64,000 bases of DNA, from NCBI RefSeq assembly GCF_003096815.1, contig NZ_QENY01000013.1:1-64000 (forward strand), written 5' to 3'. Under the pieces are notes generated by a model. The model saw only the letters and a program-made list of their open reading frames with translations, was not told the DNA's origin and did no database searches. Numbering within the stretch: position 1 is the first letter of the stretch; every line of letters starts with the position of its first letter. This DNA comes from Hallella colorans. GTDB taxonomy: Bacteria; Bacteroidota; Bacteroidia; Bacteroidales; Bacteroidaceae. Shown piece by piece: positions 33,640 through 43,168 of the stretch. The translations under genes and the position numbers were made by a program.

Positions 33640-34248
33640 CTAAATTTTGAGTCCCGAGAAGCACATCATGGCCATAGCCATGAGTCCCACCGTAATAAAT
33701 GTGATACCCAATCCCCTCAATGGTTTAGGTACGTCGCTGTATTCCATTTTCTCTCTGATGGCTCCCATCAGCACGATAGCCAACAACCAGCCCAGACCGG
33801 AGCCAAGTGCATAGATTATGGCGTCCCATACGGAGCCTATGTATTGCGAGTTGGCCGGGTCCATGTTAATGCGCTGCTGCATGAACAGTGAGGCACCCAT
33901 AACGGCGCAGTTCACGGCGATTAGCGGCAGGAATATTCCCAATGAGTTGTAGAGTGCTGGCGAATATCGTTCCACCACCATCTCCACGATTTGCACTATA
34001 CCGGCTATGACGGCTATGAAAAGGATGAAACTCAAATATGAGAGCCCCATAGGATCGAGCACTTTGGTCTGTAAGAGATAGTCCACGGGCACGGTCACCA
34101 CCAGCACGAAAGTAACGGCCAAGCCCAATCCGAAAGATGTCTTGACGTTCTTGGATACGGCGAGGAAAGAGCACATGCCAAGAAAAAACGCGAATATCAT
34201 ATTGTCCACAAAGATGGACCTGAAGAATAAATTAATGAGATGTTCCAT
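33640..34248 (-). CDS. nqrE: Na+-NQR subunit E
   Basis: 202-residue integral membrane subunit with about six helices. Conserved [20 protein letters not shown] at the start and [15 protein letters not shown], with the cysteine that with its NqrD partner coordinates the intramembrane iron-sulfur centre. Two bases separate it from nqrD. Confidence 0.95.
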   Translation of the reverse strand: MEHLINLFFRSIFVDNMIFAFFLGMCSFLAVSKNVKTSFGLGLAVTFVLVVTVPVDYLLQTKVLDPMGLSYLSFILFIAVIAGIVQIVEMVVERYSPALYNSLGIFLPLIAVNCAVMGASLFMQQRINMDPANSQYIGSVWDAIIYALGSGLGWLLAIVLMGAIREKMEYSDVPKPLRGLGITFITVGLMAMAMMCFSGLKI

Positions 34249-34250
34249 AG

Positions 34251-34883
34251 TTATTTATTTTCCTCTTCTTTATAAAAGTAAGCCCTGTGCGCCCAAATGA
34301 CGCATCCCACCAATATAAGAGCCATCGCCGGCATGGTCATCATGCCATTGTTCATGTAGCCCATGTTATAGAGGCTCTCTGGCAAAATTTGGAAACCAAG
34401 CAGAGATCCGCGCCCCAGCAACTCACGCACGGCGCCCACGATCACCAATATCAGGGCATAGCCCAAGCCGTTACCGATGCCATCAAGAAAGCTGGGCCAT
34501 GGCTTGTTCATCATGGCGAAAGCCTCCAACCGCCCCATTAATATGCAGTTGGTGATGATCAGGCCCACATACACCGACAATTGCACGCTCACGTCGTATG
34601 CGAAAGCCTTGAGCATTTGGCTCACAATGGTCACGAGCGCGGCTACGACCACCAATTGTACGATGATGCGTATGCGCATGGGGATGGTTTTTCTGATAAT
34701 GGAGATGATCACGTTAGAGAATGCCGTGATGACCGTCACGGCGAGACCCATCACGATGGCGGGCTTCAATTGCGAGGTGACAGCCAGCGCCGAGCATATA
34801 CCCAATACTTGGACGAGAATGGGGTTGTCCAAGTTGAGAGGCTTGCCGAGTACGTCTTTATTTTGTTTTGAGAATAATGCCAT
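34251..34883 (-). CDS. nqrD: Na+-NQR subunit D
   Basis: 210-residue integral membrane subunit, homologous to NqrE in inverted topology. The motif [20 protein letters not shown] holds the conserved Cys of the intramembrane iron-sulfur centre. About six hydrophobic helices. Six bases follow the nqrC stop. Confidence 0.95.
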   Translation of the reverse strand: MALFSKQNKDVLGKPLNLDNPILVQVLGICSALAVTSQLKPAIVMGLAVTVITAFSNVIISIIRKTIPMRIRIIVQLVVVAALVTIVSQMLKAFAYDVSVQLSVYVGLIITNCILMGRLEAFAMMNKPWPSFLDGIGNGLGYALILVIVGAVRELLGRGSLLGFQILPESLYNMGYMNNGMMTMPAMALILVGCVIWAHRAYFYKEEENK

Positions 34884-34889
34884 AGCCTT

Positions 34890-35588
34890 TTATTTTTCTT
34901 TTAAGAATTTCATGTATTTTCCAAATCCTTCCTTGAACATGTCGTTCACGCCGTTGGACGTTAGCGTGGCTCCCGTGACGGCATCCACCTGCGAGGCTGG
35001 ATCGTCTATTTTTTTCACCGCGGCAAGCCCAATTTCATTTGTTTGGGGCTTGAATATTTTTTTGCCTTGGAATTGTTGTTGCCATTGCAGGTTGTCCTTG
35101 ATTTCGGCGCCAAGCCCAGCTGTCTCGCTGTCATGGTTGAAATAGGCGCCATAGACGGTGTTTTTGTCATCGTTCAGGGCCACAAAAGCGTTGATTGGGC
35201 CCCACAATCCCATGCCGTATACAGGCAACACGTATTTTGTCTCGCCGTTCACCTTGCACACATAGAGAGCCAACCGGCCCGCCTTGTAATCTGCGGAGTT
35301 TAGTTTGAAGCCTGCTTGCGTGCCGCCTTGCGTGCCCTGTTCAAGAATTTTTCCATTCTCGTCAATCACGCGGTCGGCCATTACCACCTCCTTGTATTTG
35401 GCGGCGGCGGCTTTGTCATCGAGACCGCGTATGTTCAGCGAGTATAGTATTTGCCTCTGCTGGTCGAGCGCCACGTTGACATCTTGCATGGGTTTCAGTA
35501 TCTGAAAGACAAATGCCAACAAGAAAGCCACGACGATGACCAATATTGCCGAGTAAATAATCGTGTATGAGTTTGTGTTCGTTTTCAT
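34890..35588 (-). CDS. nqrC: Na+-NQR subunit C
   Basis: 232 residues: one N-terminal helix (IIYSAILVIVVAFLLAFVFQ), then a periplasmic FMN-binding domain. The covalent flavin site DAVTGATLTSNGV near the C-terminus contains the (S/T)GAT-type threonine. Starts inside the nqrB stop (4-base overlap). Confidence 0.96.
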   Translation of the reverse strand: MKTNTNSYTIIYSAILVIVVAFLLAFVFQILKPMQDVNVALDQQRQILYSLNIRGLDDKAAAAKYKEVVMADRVIDENGKILEQGTQGGTQAGFKLNSADYKAGRLALYVCKVNGETKYVLPVYGMGLWGPINAFVALNDDKNTVYGAYFNHDSETAGLGAEIKDNLQWQQQFQGKKIFKPQTNEIGLAAVKKIDDPASQVDAVTGATLTSNGVNDMFKEGFGKYMKFLKEK

Positions 35589-36760
35589 TCCTTGCCCTCC
35601 TTTTTTATAATGGCGCGCTTAGCTCGCTTGGAAATGTTGGTGCTCACCACGCAGTAGTCTATTAATGGCGCTATCATGTTACCGAAGAAGATAGCGAGCA
35701 TCATTCCTTCTGGATAGCCCATGTTCATCACCCGCACAATGATAGCCATCGCACCGATGAAGAAGCCGTAAATGTATTTGCCGGTCTCCGTGCGAGCCGA
35801 CGTGACGGGGTCTGTGGCCATAAACACGGCGCCAAAGCAGAAACCTCCCATTACCAGATGCTCATACCACGGTGTGCCCGAGGCTCCTGTCTGGTTGAAC
35901 AGCAAGCCCATGACTATGCCGCCCACAAACACGCTCAGCATTGTTTTCCAGCTGGCCACGCCCGTCCAGAGCAGTATTACGGCGCCTAATGCGATGGCGA
36001 TGACCGATGTTTCGCCGATAGAGCCGGGAATGAAACCGTACACCATGTCGGCTATCGTGGCCGTGGGAGCTGTGCCTAACGCTATCTGTCCCAACGGCGT
36101 TGCGGCCGTGAAGGCGTCAGGAAGGTCATAGCCCAAGCCCAAGATACTGTTTTGCGCCACCCACACCGTCTCACCGGTCATGCACGTGGGGTAGGAGAAG
36201 AAGAGAAACATGCGCACGGCGATGGCCACGTTGAAAAGGTTCATGCCCGTGCCGCCGAATATCTCTTTGACGAATATCACGCAGAAAGCGATGGCGATGA
36301 CAATCATCCACAGCGGCGTGTTAATGGGGATGATGAGCGGAATAAGTATCCCTGTCACCAAATATCCCTCCTGTATCTCCTCGTGTTTCCACTGAGCCCA
36401 AGCAAACTCGATACCCAGTCCCACGATGTAGCTCACCAAGAGCTTGGGCAGCACGGCCAAGAAGCCATAGCCAAACATGGCCCAGAAACTTGTCTCGGCC
36501 AATTTGTTGGCGGCCAATGCGTTCTGGTAGCCCACGTTGTACATGCCAAAGAGCAGTGCCGGTATCAAGGCGATGACCACCAAACTCATAATGCGCTTGG
36601 AGTCTACGGCGTCGTGTATGCTCACGCCCGTCCTCGAAGTGGTGTTCGGGACAAACAGGAACGTTTCGAATCCATCAAACACACTTTGGAAGGCGTGGAG
36701 CTTGCCACCCTCCTCAAAATGTGGTTTGACGCTTTCTAAATATTTTTTTAATGCACTCAT
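35585..36760 (-). CDS. nqrB: Na+-NQR subunit B
   Basis: 391-residue integral membrane subunit with about ten helices, a covalently bound FMN and a riboflavin site, forming much of the Na+ path. The FMN threonine lies in PGSIGETSVIAIALGA. MNLFNVAIAVRMFLFFSYP and FMATDPVTSARTETGKYIYG are conserved loops. The long N-terminal extension (about 50 residues) is usual for NqrB. Confidence 0.96.
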   Translation of the reverse strand: MSALKKYLESVKPHFEEGGKLHAFQSVFDGFETFLFVPNTTSRTGVSIHDAVDSKRIMSLVVIALIPALLFGMYNVGYQNALAANKLAETSFWAMFGYGFLAVLPKLLVSYIVGLGIEFAWAQWKHEEIQEGYLVTGILIPLIIPINTPLWMIVIAIAFCVIFVKEIFGGTGMNLFNVAIAVRMFLFFSYPTCMTGETVWVAQNSILGLGYDLPDAFTAATPLGQIALGTAPTATIADMVYGFIPGSIGETSVIAIALGAVILLWTGVASWKTMLSVFVGGIVMGLLFNQTGASGTPWYEHLVMGGFCFGAVFMATDPVTSARTETGKYIYGFFIGAMAIIVRVMNMGYPEGMMLAIFFGNMIAPLIDYCVVSTNISKRAKRAIIKKEGKE

Positions 36761-36801
36761 ATTTACGATTTTATGTTTTATGCTTTACAACGAGTAACTG
36801 C

Positions 36802-38154
36802 CTATGCGTTTTCCTTGCGAAGAATGTCCAACCCCTGCCGCACTATTTGCTGCAACGGCTGCTTAGAGGAGTCCACAAACTCGGCCACGGCAAAGTCTTC
36901 AGGGCTTACCTCGTATATGCCCAACTGCTCTTGCTTGTCTATGTCTCCGACGATGATGGCCTTTATCAGGTACTCGGCGTATATGTCCATGGGCAGCACC
37001 TTGTCGTATTCGCCACTCATGATAATGTGCCGTTTGCCGCCCTTGACGCGCGCGTCGAGGTCGTATTCGTGTTTTTTGCCCTGTAACCAAGTGAGATAAC
37101 TACGCGACATGGAAAACTCGTTGGGGCGCGGCATGATCCATCCCAAAAGCTCATCCTTGTCGTCGCCCTCCGGTATGACTGTCACTTCAGAGGTGTGCGC
37201 CCCCAAGAAGCCATCCGCCGAAGATACTCGGCCCGTCAGCGGGTTGCCGTCTATGATGCGTGTGTGCGCCTCGCTCTCCATGTTGTCGCGGAGAATATCG
37301 CCTATCTGCGTACCCACAAGTGCATCCACGTAGGCAGGGTCTTTCACGCGGCTGCCAGCCACTGCCACGGTGCGGCGCAAGTCCACTTTGCCCGTGAGGA
37401 ACAGCCTGCCGAAGAATATCACGGCCGATGGGTCTACCGTCCATACCGTCTCGTTATGGCTCATGGGCGCAATGTGGTTTATTTGTACGCCCACGTTGCC
37501 AGCCGGACATGGCCCGTCAAAGATGTGTACCTTTGCATTTTTCACTTCCACGAGCGCTCGCGCGTCTTGTTTGGCACCTATGCCAAGGTGTACGGGGGCT
37601 ATTTTTGACAAGGCGGTAATGCCTGCCTGGAAAGCCTCCTCGTTGCCTTGAAGCTCAAACTCGAAGCTGCCAGCCAGCGGCATGTCTCTCAGCGCCGACA
37701 CGAAGATGCCACTTGGCGTGGTGTTTGGCGTGGTGGAGATAGCGTAAGGCAACTGGTTGATGTACCCGAACAGGCCTGCCTCAAGCAGGGCCGCTTTCAC
37801 CTTGTCGCCGTTGGAGGCGTTTATGTCCAAGCGCTCGAAAATCCGGTTTTGCTGCGTCTCGTCAGCTTTCACCTTCACGCACATCACCTTGCGGCGCTCA
37901 CCTCTAAGCACCTCGGTAACCGTTCCACTCACGGGAGACGAAAATCTCACTTCTGGGCATGCCTTGTTTACGAACAGAGGGTCGCCAACGAGCACGTGGT
38001 CGCCCACCTTGACAATCACCTTAGGGGTAATGCCAACAAAGCTTTCTGGCACCAAGCCATACGTCGCGGAGCTTCGCGACGGCAGTTTCTTTTCCTTGGC
38101 CCTGCCTTTCAGGTTTATATCCAAACCCTTGCGCAACTTAATTACATTTGCCAT
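36802..38154 (-). CDS. nqrA: Na+-NQR subunit A
   Basis: 450-residue peripheral cytoplasmic subunit of the sodium-pumping NADH:quinone reductase. ATG 38154 is chosen because the conserved start MANVIKLRKGLDINLKGRA begins there; the frame is open 23 codons upstream. Includes the hybrid biotinyl-like motif VGDPLFVNKACPEVRFSSPV and LFLTGKVDLRRTVAVAGS. First gene of the operon, 41 bases before nqrB. The predicted promoter is 270 bases upstream, so the leader carries the 22-bp repeat array. Confidence 0.96.
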   Translation of the reverse strand: MANVIKLRKGLDINLKGRAKEKKLPSRSSATYGLVPESFVGITPKVIVKVGDHVLVGDPLFVNKACPEVRFSSPVSGTVTEVLRGERRKVMCVKVKADETQQNRIFERLDINASNGDKVKAALLEAGLFGYINQLPYAISTTPNTTPSGIFVSALRDMPLAGSFEFELQGNEEAFQAGITALSKIAPVHLGIGAKQDARALVEVKNAKVHIFDGPCPAGNVGVQINHIAPMSHNETVWTVDPSAVIFFGRLFLTGKVDLRRTVAVAGSRVKDPAYVDALVGTQIGDILRDNMESEAHTRIIDGNPLTGRVSSADGFLGAHTSEVTVIPEGDDKDELLGWIMPRPNEFSMSRSYLTWLQGKKHEYDLDARVKGGKRHIIMSGEYDKVLPMDIYAEYLIKAIIVGDIDKQEQLGIYEVSPEDFAVAEFVDSSKQPLQQIVRQGLDILRKENA

Positions 38155-38271
38155 AGAAAATTCATAATTGTAAATTGGTAATATTATTTCGCATCCCATC
38201 TCCAATCTTGGCGTCTCGGTCATCCCACCTCCATTTTCTTTTCCATGTTCATAGCTTTTCGAGCCGCGTTG

Positions 38272-38337
38272 CGATTAGGCATTAATCATGCTCCGATTAG
38301 GCATTAATCGCATCCCGATTAGGGCCTGATGGCAAAA
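38272..38337 (+). repeat. 22-bp tandem array 2 (3 units) in the nqr leader
   Basis: Units start at 38272, 38294 and 38316, exactly 22 bases apart. The first two share CGATTAGGCATTAATC; the second contains the perfect dyad CGATTA-GGCAT-TAATCG. The third has decayed after CGATTAGG. This is the clearest copy of the repeat family also found at 10078, 48194 and 57325. Confidence 0.85.
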
Positions 38338-38426
38338 GTTATGGCTGTGGTGGGGCATACTTGGGAAAAGTCATGGCAAAATGTCCGCACGACCAACCTT
38401 GGAATGTTTTTGCTTATTCGTTGATG

Positions 38427-38434
38427 CAAATTTA
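38427..38434 (-). promoter_or_regulatory. Predicted -7 element of the nqr operon
   Basis: TAAATTTG on the minus strand matches TAnnTTTG. Transcription from here would start near 38420 and give a leader of about 266 bases spanning the repeat array. Confidence 0.4.
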
Positions 38435-38497
38435 CTCAAAAATAACCTAAATGTGATAAAAATTTTGGTTTAATTTCCGTTATGAGTCCTTTTTTTT

Positions 38498-38505
38498 TAA
38501 TTTTG
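38498..38505 (+). promoter_or_regulatory. Predicted -7 element of tamB
   Basis: TAATTTTG matches TAnnTTTG. The predicted start (about 38512) is only two bases before the TTG start codon at 38514. Confidence 0.4.
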
Positions 38506-38513
38506 TAAACTGA

Positions 38514-41500
38514 TTGAAAACGCTCAGACATTATATTAATATCCTGCTGTGGAGCTTGGTGGCAATGTACGTGGCAGTGTCGATCATGGTGAACATACCG
38601 ATCGTGCAATCGTACATGGGTGCCCGGGTGGCCTCCGCACTCTCACACAAGTTGTGTACCAAAGTGAGCGTGGGACGGGTCAGCCTTGGTTTTTTCAATC
38701 GAGTTATTGTGGATGACGTGGATATTCGCGACCAAAAGGGGCTGTCCATGCTTCGCGTGGCACGCGCTTCTGCCAAGCCTGATGTAATGGCTTTGGTTCG
38801 CGGACAGTTGTATTTCAATTCGGTACAGCTCTTTGGGCTTAAGGCGAATTTCTACCAAGCCACGGCCACGGCCAAGCCCAACTACCAGTTTGCGTTAGAC
38901 TCGCTTGCCTCGAAAGACACCACCGCTCACCGCCCTCTTGACGTGTCGCTCAAAAGTTTGATCATCAGACGGGGCGAAATTTGCTATAATCGGCTCGACA
39001 AACCCCGGCGTCCATTTCTCGACCCCTATCACCTGAACGTCCAGAACCTTAGCTCGCACATCGTGCTCAACGCTCTGCGATCCGACTCGCTGAACCTCAA
39101 TGTCAAGCGGTTGTCGCTCACCGAGGCTTCGGGCTTGGACATTCGCTCGCTCGCTTTCAAACTTGTGGGTAACAAGCGGCACGCTACCATGCGCTCGCTC
39201 TGCTTAGAGTTGCCCTCGTCTAAATTGTCATTGGCCGACGTTGAGGCTCGTTATGCGTTTAAGGATGGTATGCCCTCGTTGCCGTCGCTGCGCTTCTCCG
39301 GTAGTGTATGCGAGTCTGTCGTGGCTCTTCCCGATATAGCGGCCTTGTGGCCCAAGGTAGGCAAGCGCAATCTCTCGGTGGCTCTGCGCACTCAATTTGC
39401 GGGCTCGGCCACTGCCCTCAGGGTTCGAGACATGGTCGTGTCCGTGCCGCAAAAGGGCATGCGGCGACAGACAGGGGCCCCTGCCGACATCCGTCTGTCT
39501 ATGGATGGCACTGTCAGCGAGCTTGATGGCACGCCTCGATGGTGGGCTGATATCGAGAACTTGACGATCAGCGAGAGGGGTTTGCGCCTCTTGGGCGGAA
39601 GCGTCCCCGCGCCCATCGCCCGCATGAACAACATACAGTTTCGTGGGCAAGCCCGTGCCCACGGGCAGTTCGCGAGCGTCAAAGGGACATTGCTCTCGGG
39701 CGTGGGAAACGCCAATTTGGACGTGTCGTTGCGTGGCAACGACTTTGCGGGACACTTGGACACACGGGGCATCAACCTTCGCCAAATACTCGACGACTAC
39801 CGGTTTGGCATCCTGGCGGCAAACATCCACGTGGCAGGCAATGTAAAGCGCAAGTACTACAAAGCCAACGGCACTGTCAAGCAGATAGACTACAACGACT
39901 ATTCTTACTGTGACGCGCGCATGGATGGCAGCTATGACAATGGCTTGCTCAACGGCACGCTCCACGTGAACGACCCTAACCTCGTGGCTGATCTCAATGG
40001 CTCGCTCAGCGCCAGCAGTCGCAACATGTCGGCGCACCTTACGGCTGATGTCAAACATATTCACCCGGCGGCTCTCCACTTATGGGAGAGCGTGTTTGGA
40101 AACGCTGCTTACAGCGGCAACGTCGTGGCCTCGTTTACGGGCAATGACCTGAACACGGCCAAGGGAACTCTGAGCTTAACCCATTTTAGCCAGTCGTCCG
40201 CGAGCGAGCAGTACACGCTCGACTCGCTGAAATTGCAAGCTGGCAACGATCACCGAGGGCACTACCTGACTCTCGAGAGCGACTTTGCGGAAGCGGAGGT
40301 GACGGGGCGTTTCGACTACGCCACGCTCATCCAAAGCGTTAAAAACGCCATCGCCGCTAAGTTGCCCAACATACAGCAACTCACGAATATCAAATACAAG
40401 AAGACGCATGCCAACGATTTCGCTTTGCGCGCCGTCGTGCGTCGCGCCGACTGGCTGCGCCATTTTTTTGATGTGCCGGTAACGCTCGTGGAGCCACTGC
40501 GGCTCACGGCCGCGATGACCAACGCCGACAACAATCTTGAGCTACGAGCTTTCGCTCCACGATTGGTTTATGACGGCATCCGATACCGTGACCTCTCGGC
40601 TATCGTGACCTCCCCCCACAACTATCTCAATGCCGACATTAGCGCTGTGAGGATAGGCGACGACGGCACGGGCACGGAGTATCGTCTGGAGGCTTCGGCC
40701 GTGGACGACCGGTTGGCGTCGGTGATCCATGTGGACAATCATGCTCATCAAAACCGCCTGCGCGGACGGCTCAACACCCTTGTGAGCTTTGGTCGCGACG
40801 GCTATGGGCTTGCCGAGGCGCGGATGGACATAAAGCCGTCAACGTTTAGCATTGGCGACAGTGTGTTTGAGGTGCGCCCCTCTCAGGTGATCTACGGCAA
40901 GAACCGCCTCGATGTGCGTCGGTTTGCCTTGGAGGGAAATGGCCAGCGCATCGTTGTCAATGGCTGTGCGTCCAAGGATTCTAAAGATTCGCTCGTCGTG
41001 GACATGCACGACGTGAACGTGAGCTACTTGATGGATTTGCTCGATTTCCATCCCGTGGAGTTTGGTGGGCGAGCCACGGGCAAGGCTTTGTTGTCGCGAT
41101 TGTTTGACAAACCGCGTGTGGACGGCAAACTTGAGATTGCCGATTTCAGTTTTGAGCGAGGGGCGTTGGGCACGCTTCATGCCGACGTGGCGTGGAATGA
41201 GGATCGCGAGCGCATAGACATTGATGCCGTGGCTGTGGACACGGCGAACGCGTTGGTGGCGCCATCGCGATACAGATACACCTTTGTCAAGGGCTATGTG
41301 TCGCCCAAGCGCAACTATATCGACCTCGATATACGAGCCGATAACATGCGGGGTGAGTTTGTGGAGTCGTTCTGTGCCTCTTTTATGAACCGCACAAACC
41401 TTTCTCTCAACGGTGGCGTAAGGCTGTGGGGCGACCTTGGAGAGCTTAATCTCACGGGCAACCTCGTGGCCAATGGGCAGGTGGGCATAGAGCCGCTCAA

Positions 41501-42998
41501 CACGGTTTATACGCTGCGCGACGCGGAGGTGCGCTGCCTCATCAACGAGATGCAGTTCCCCGGCGACACCATTTACGACCGGCATGGCAACAAAGGGGTG
41601 CTCGCTGGCAGCCTGTACCATGATCACATCACCAACCTGAGGTACAATTTGCGCGCGAAATTAAGTAATCTCTTGGCTTACGATTGGGGGCCAAGCCACG
41701 GCAATACGTTTTACGGCACGGTATATGGCACGGGCAACGTGGATATCAGGGGTAAGTCGGGGTTGCTCGACGTGGATGTGAACGTCACGCCCAACCGGGG
41801 CACGACGGTGGTGTATGATGCCTCTTCGCCCGAAGCAATCAGTTCGCAAGAGTTTATAAAATGGTCGTCGCGCGACTCGGTGGCTGCCACGGCTCCCGTG
41901 CTCAACACGTTGCTCGCGAGAATGGACAGCATTGGGCAGATGGGAGATCTGGCTAATGAGGAAGACGCCCCGACTGATATTCATGTCAATTTTATTATCA
42001 ACGCCACGCCTGCCGCTACGCTCAAAGTGGTCATGGACCGTAAAACGGGCGATTGTGTCAATCTCGTGGGGGAGGGAGCGTTACGTGCCGACTATTACAA
42101 CAAGGGGGCGGTGAACATTTTTGGCAACTATGTCATAGACGAGGGCGTGTACAAACTCACCATCCAAAATATCATCAAGCGCGACTTCAAGTTTGCGCAT
42201 GGTGGCTCCATTGTTTTTGGAGGCGACCCGGGCAGGGCTGCGCTGAACCTCAAGGCGCAATACACGCTCAACTCCGTAAGTCTTTCTGACCTGCAGATAG
42301 GGCGCAGTTTCTCGGGTAACAATATTCGCGTGAACTGCATCATGAATATCACAGGTACCCCCGAGGCGCCCAAGGTGGAGTTTGACTTGGACTTACCCAC
42401 CGTGGGAACCGATGCCAAGCAGATGATATACAGCCTTATCAATAGTGAGGAGGAGATGAACCAGCAGGTGCTTTATTTGCTTGCCGTGGGGCGTTTCTAC
42501 TCGCAACCCAGCAACAATGCGGCTGCTTCTGACGCACCAGACAGCCAAACCACGTTGGCCATGCAGAGCATTATTAGCGGACAGATAAGCCAACAGATAA
42601 ACACAGTGCTAAACTCTGTGGTGAAAAACAATAACTGGAATTTTGGCGCGAACATCTCCACGGGCGACGAGGGATGGAATAACGCCGAGTACGAAGGTTT
42701 GCTTAGTGGTAGAATGCTGAACAATAGGCTCATATTCAACGGGGAGTTTGGCTATCGTGACAATAAAAACACCACCACGTCTTTTATAGGTGACTTTGAT
42801 CTTAGGTACCTCATCTTCCCTAATGGAAATCTCAGCATCCACGTGTACAATCAATCCAACGATCGTTATTTCGTGCGCAACTCGCTCAATACGCAGGGCG
42901 TGGGAATCATCTTGAAGAAGGATTTTGACAGTTGGAGGTCTCTGTTGGGCATTAGAAAAAAAAATGAAACTGCGGTCGATGACGGTGGCAAGAAATGA
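38514..42998 (+). CDS. tamB: TamB-like translocation/assembly protein (DUF490)
   Basis: 1,494-residue envelope protein. A single N-terminal membrane helix (INILLWSLVAMYVAVSIMVN) is followed by about 1,100 residues of repetitive beta structure and a C-terminal TamB/DUF490 domain (from about 1,080), with motifs such as GTVYGTGNVDIRGKSGLLDV, GVYKLTIQNIIKRDFKFAHG and PKVEFDLDLPTVGTDAKQM. TamB-like proteins bridge inner and outer membranes and help outer-membrane protein assembly or lipid transport. The start is a TTG: an in-frame TGA lies directly before it, and the next ATG (residue 18) would cut the membrane helix in half. Single gene, divergent from nqrA. Confidence 0.92.
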   Translation: MKTLRHYINILLWSLVAMYVAVSIMVNIPIVQSYMGARVASALSHKLCTKVSVGRVSLGFFNRVIVDDVDIRDQKGLSMLRVARASAKPDVMALVRGQLYFNSVQLFGLKANFYQATATAKPNYQFALDSLASKDTTAHRPLDVSLKSLIIRRGEICYNRLDKPRRPFLDPYHLNVQNLSSHIVLNALRSDSLNLNVKRLSLTEASGLDIRSLAFKLVGNKRHATMRSLCLELPSSKLSLADVEARYAFKDGMPSLPSLRFSGSVCESVVALPDIAALWPKVGKRNLSVALRTQFAGSATALRVRDMVVSVPQKGMRRQTGAPADIRLSMDGTVSELDGTPRWWADIENLTISERGLRLLGGSVPAPIARMNNIQFRGQARAHGQFASVKGTLLSGVGNANLDVSLRGNDFAGHLDTRGINLRQILDDYRFGILAANIHVAGNVKRKYYKANGTVKQIDYNDYSYCDARMDGSYDNGLLNGTLHVNDPNLVADLNGSLSASSRNMSAHLTADVKHIHPAALHLWESVFGNAAYSGNVVASFTGNDLNTAKGTLSLTHFSQSSASEQYTLDSLKLQAGNDHRGHYLTLESDFAEAEVTGRFDYATLIQSVKNAIAAKLPNIQQLTNIKYKKTHANDFALRAVVRRADWLRHFFDVPVTLVEPLRLTAAMTNADNNLELRAFAPRLVYDGIRYRDLSAIVTSPHNYLNADISAVRIGDDGTGTEYRLEASAVDDRLASVIHVDNHAHQNRLRGRLNTLVSFGRDGYGLAEARMDIKPSTFSIGDSVFEVRPSQVIYGKNRLDVRRFALEGNGQRIVVNGCASKDSKDSLVVDMHDVNVSYLMDLLDFHPVEFGGRATGKALLSRLFDKPRVDGKLEIADFSFERGALGTLHADVAWNEDRERIDIDAVAVDTANALVAPSRYRYTFVKGYVSPKRNYIDLDIRADNMRGEFVESFCASFMNRTNLSLNGGVRLWGDLGELNLTGNLVANGQVGIEPLNTVYTLRDAEVRCLINEMQFPGDTIYDRHGNKGVLAGSLYHDHITNLRYNLRAKLSNLLAYDWGPSHGNTFYGTVYGTGNVDIRGKSGLLDVDVNVTPNRGTTVVYDASSPEAISSQEFIKWSSRDSVAATAPVLNTLLARMDSIGQMGDLANEEDAPTDIHVNFIINATPAATLKVVMDRKTGDCVNLVGEGALRADYYNKGAVNIFGNYVIDEGVYKLTIQNIIKRDFKFAHGGSIVFGGDPGRAALNLKAQYTLNSVSLSDLQIGRSFSGNNIRVNCIMNITGTPEAPKVEFDLDLPTVGTDAKQMIYSLINSEEEMNQQVLYLLAVGRFYSQPSNNAAASDAPDSQTTLAMQSIISGQISQQINTVLNSVVKNNNWNFGANISTGDEGWNNAEYEGLLSGRMLNNRLIFNGEFGYRDNKNTTTSFIGDFDLRYLIFPNGNLSIHVYNQSNDRYFVRNSLNTQGVGIILKKDFDSWRSLLGIRKKNETAVDDGGKK

Positions 42999-43009
42999 TT
43001 TTTACAGTT

Positions 43010-43075
43010 CACGGTTTTCAATTTTCAGTTCACGTTTTAATGCGTTTGTAATTGAAAATTCAAGTTTTAAAAAAT
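43010..43075. repeat. Short direct and inverted repeats after tamB
   Basis: CAGTTCACG occurs twice within 30 bases, each followed by TTTT within two bases, and CAATTTTCA is mirrored by TGAAAATTC about 30 bases later. The segment sits between the convergent tamB and DUF5687 genes. It could fold as a weak structure; no clear terminator. Confidence 0.35.
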
Positions 43076-43168
43076 TAATTGCGCCCCATCACATTCCAGC
43101 CGTCATCTTATGCGTATTTTTTCATGGCACATCAATGGATTGATGGCCCATGCGCAAGTTGGCCAACA

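Larger units (their letters stand above)
38155..38513. other. Divergent intergenic region nqrA-tamB
   Basis: Contains a 22-bp tandem repeat array (38272-38337), a predicted minus-strand promoter (38427-38434) and a predicted plus-strand promoter (38498-38505). Nothing else recognised. Confidence 0.6.
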
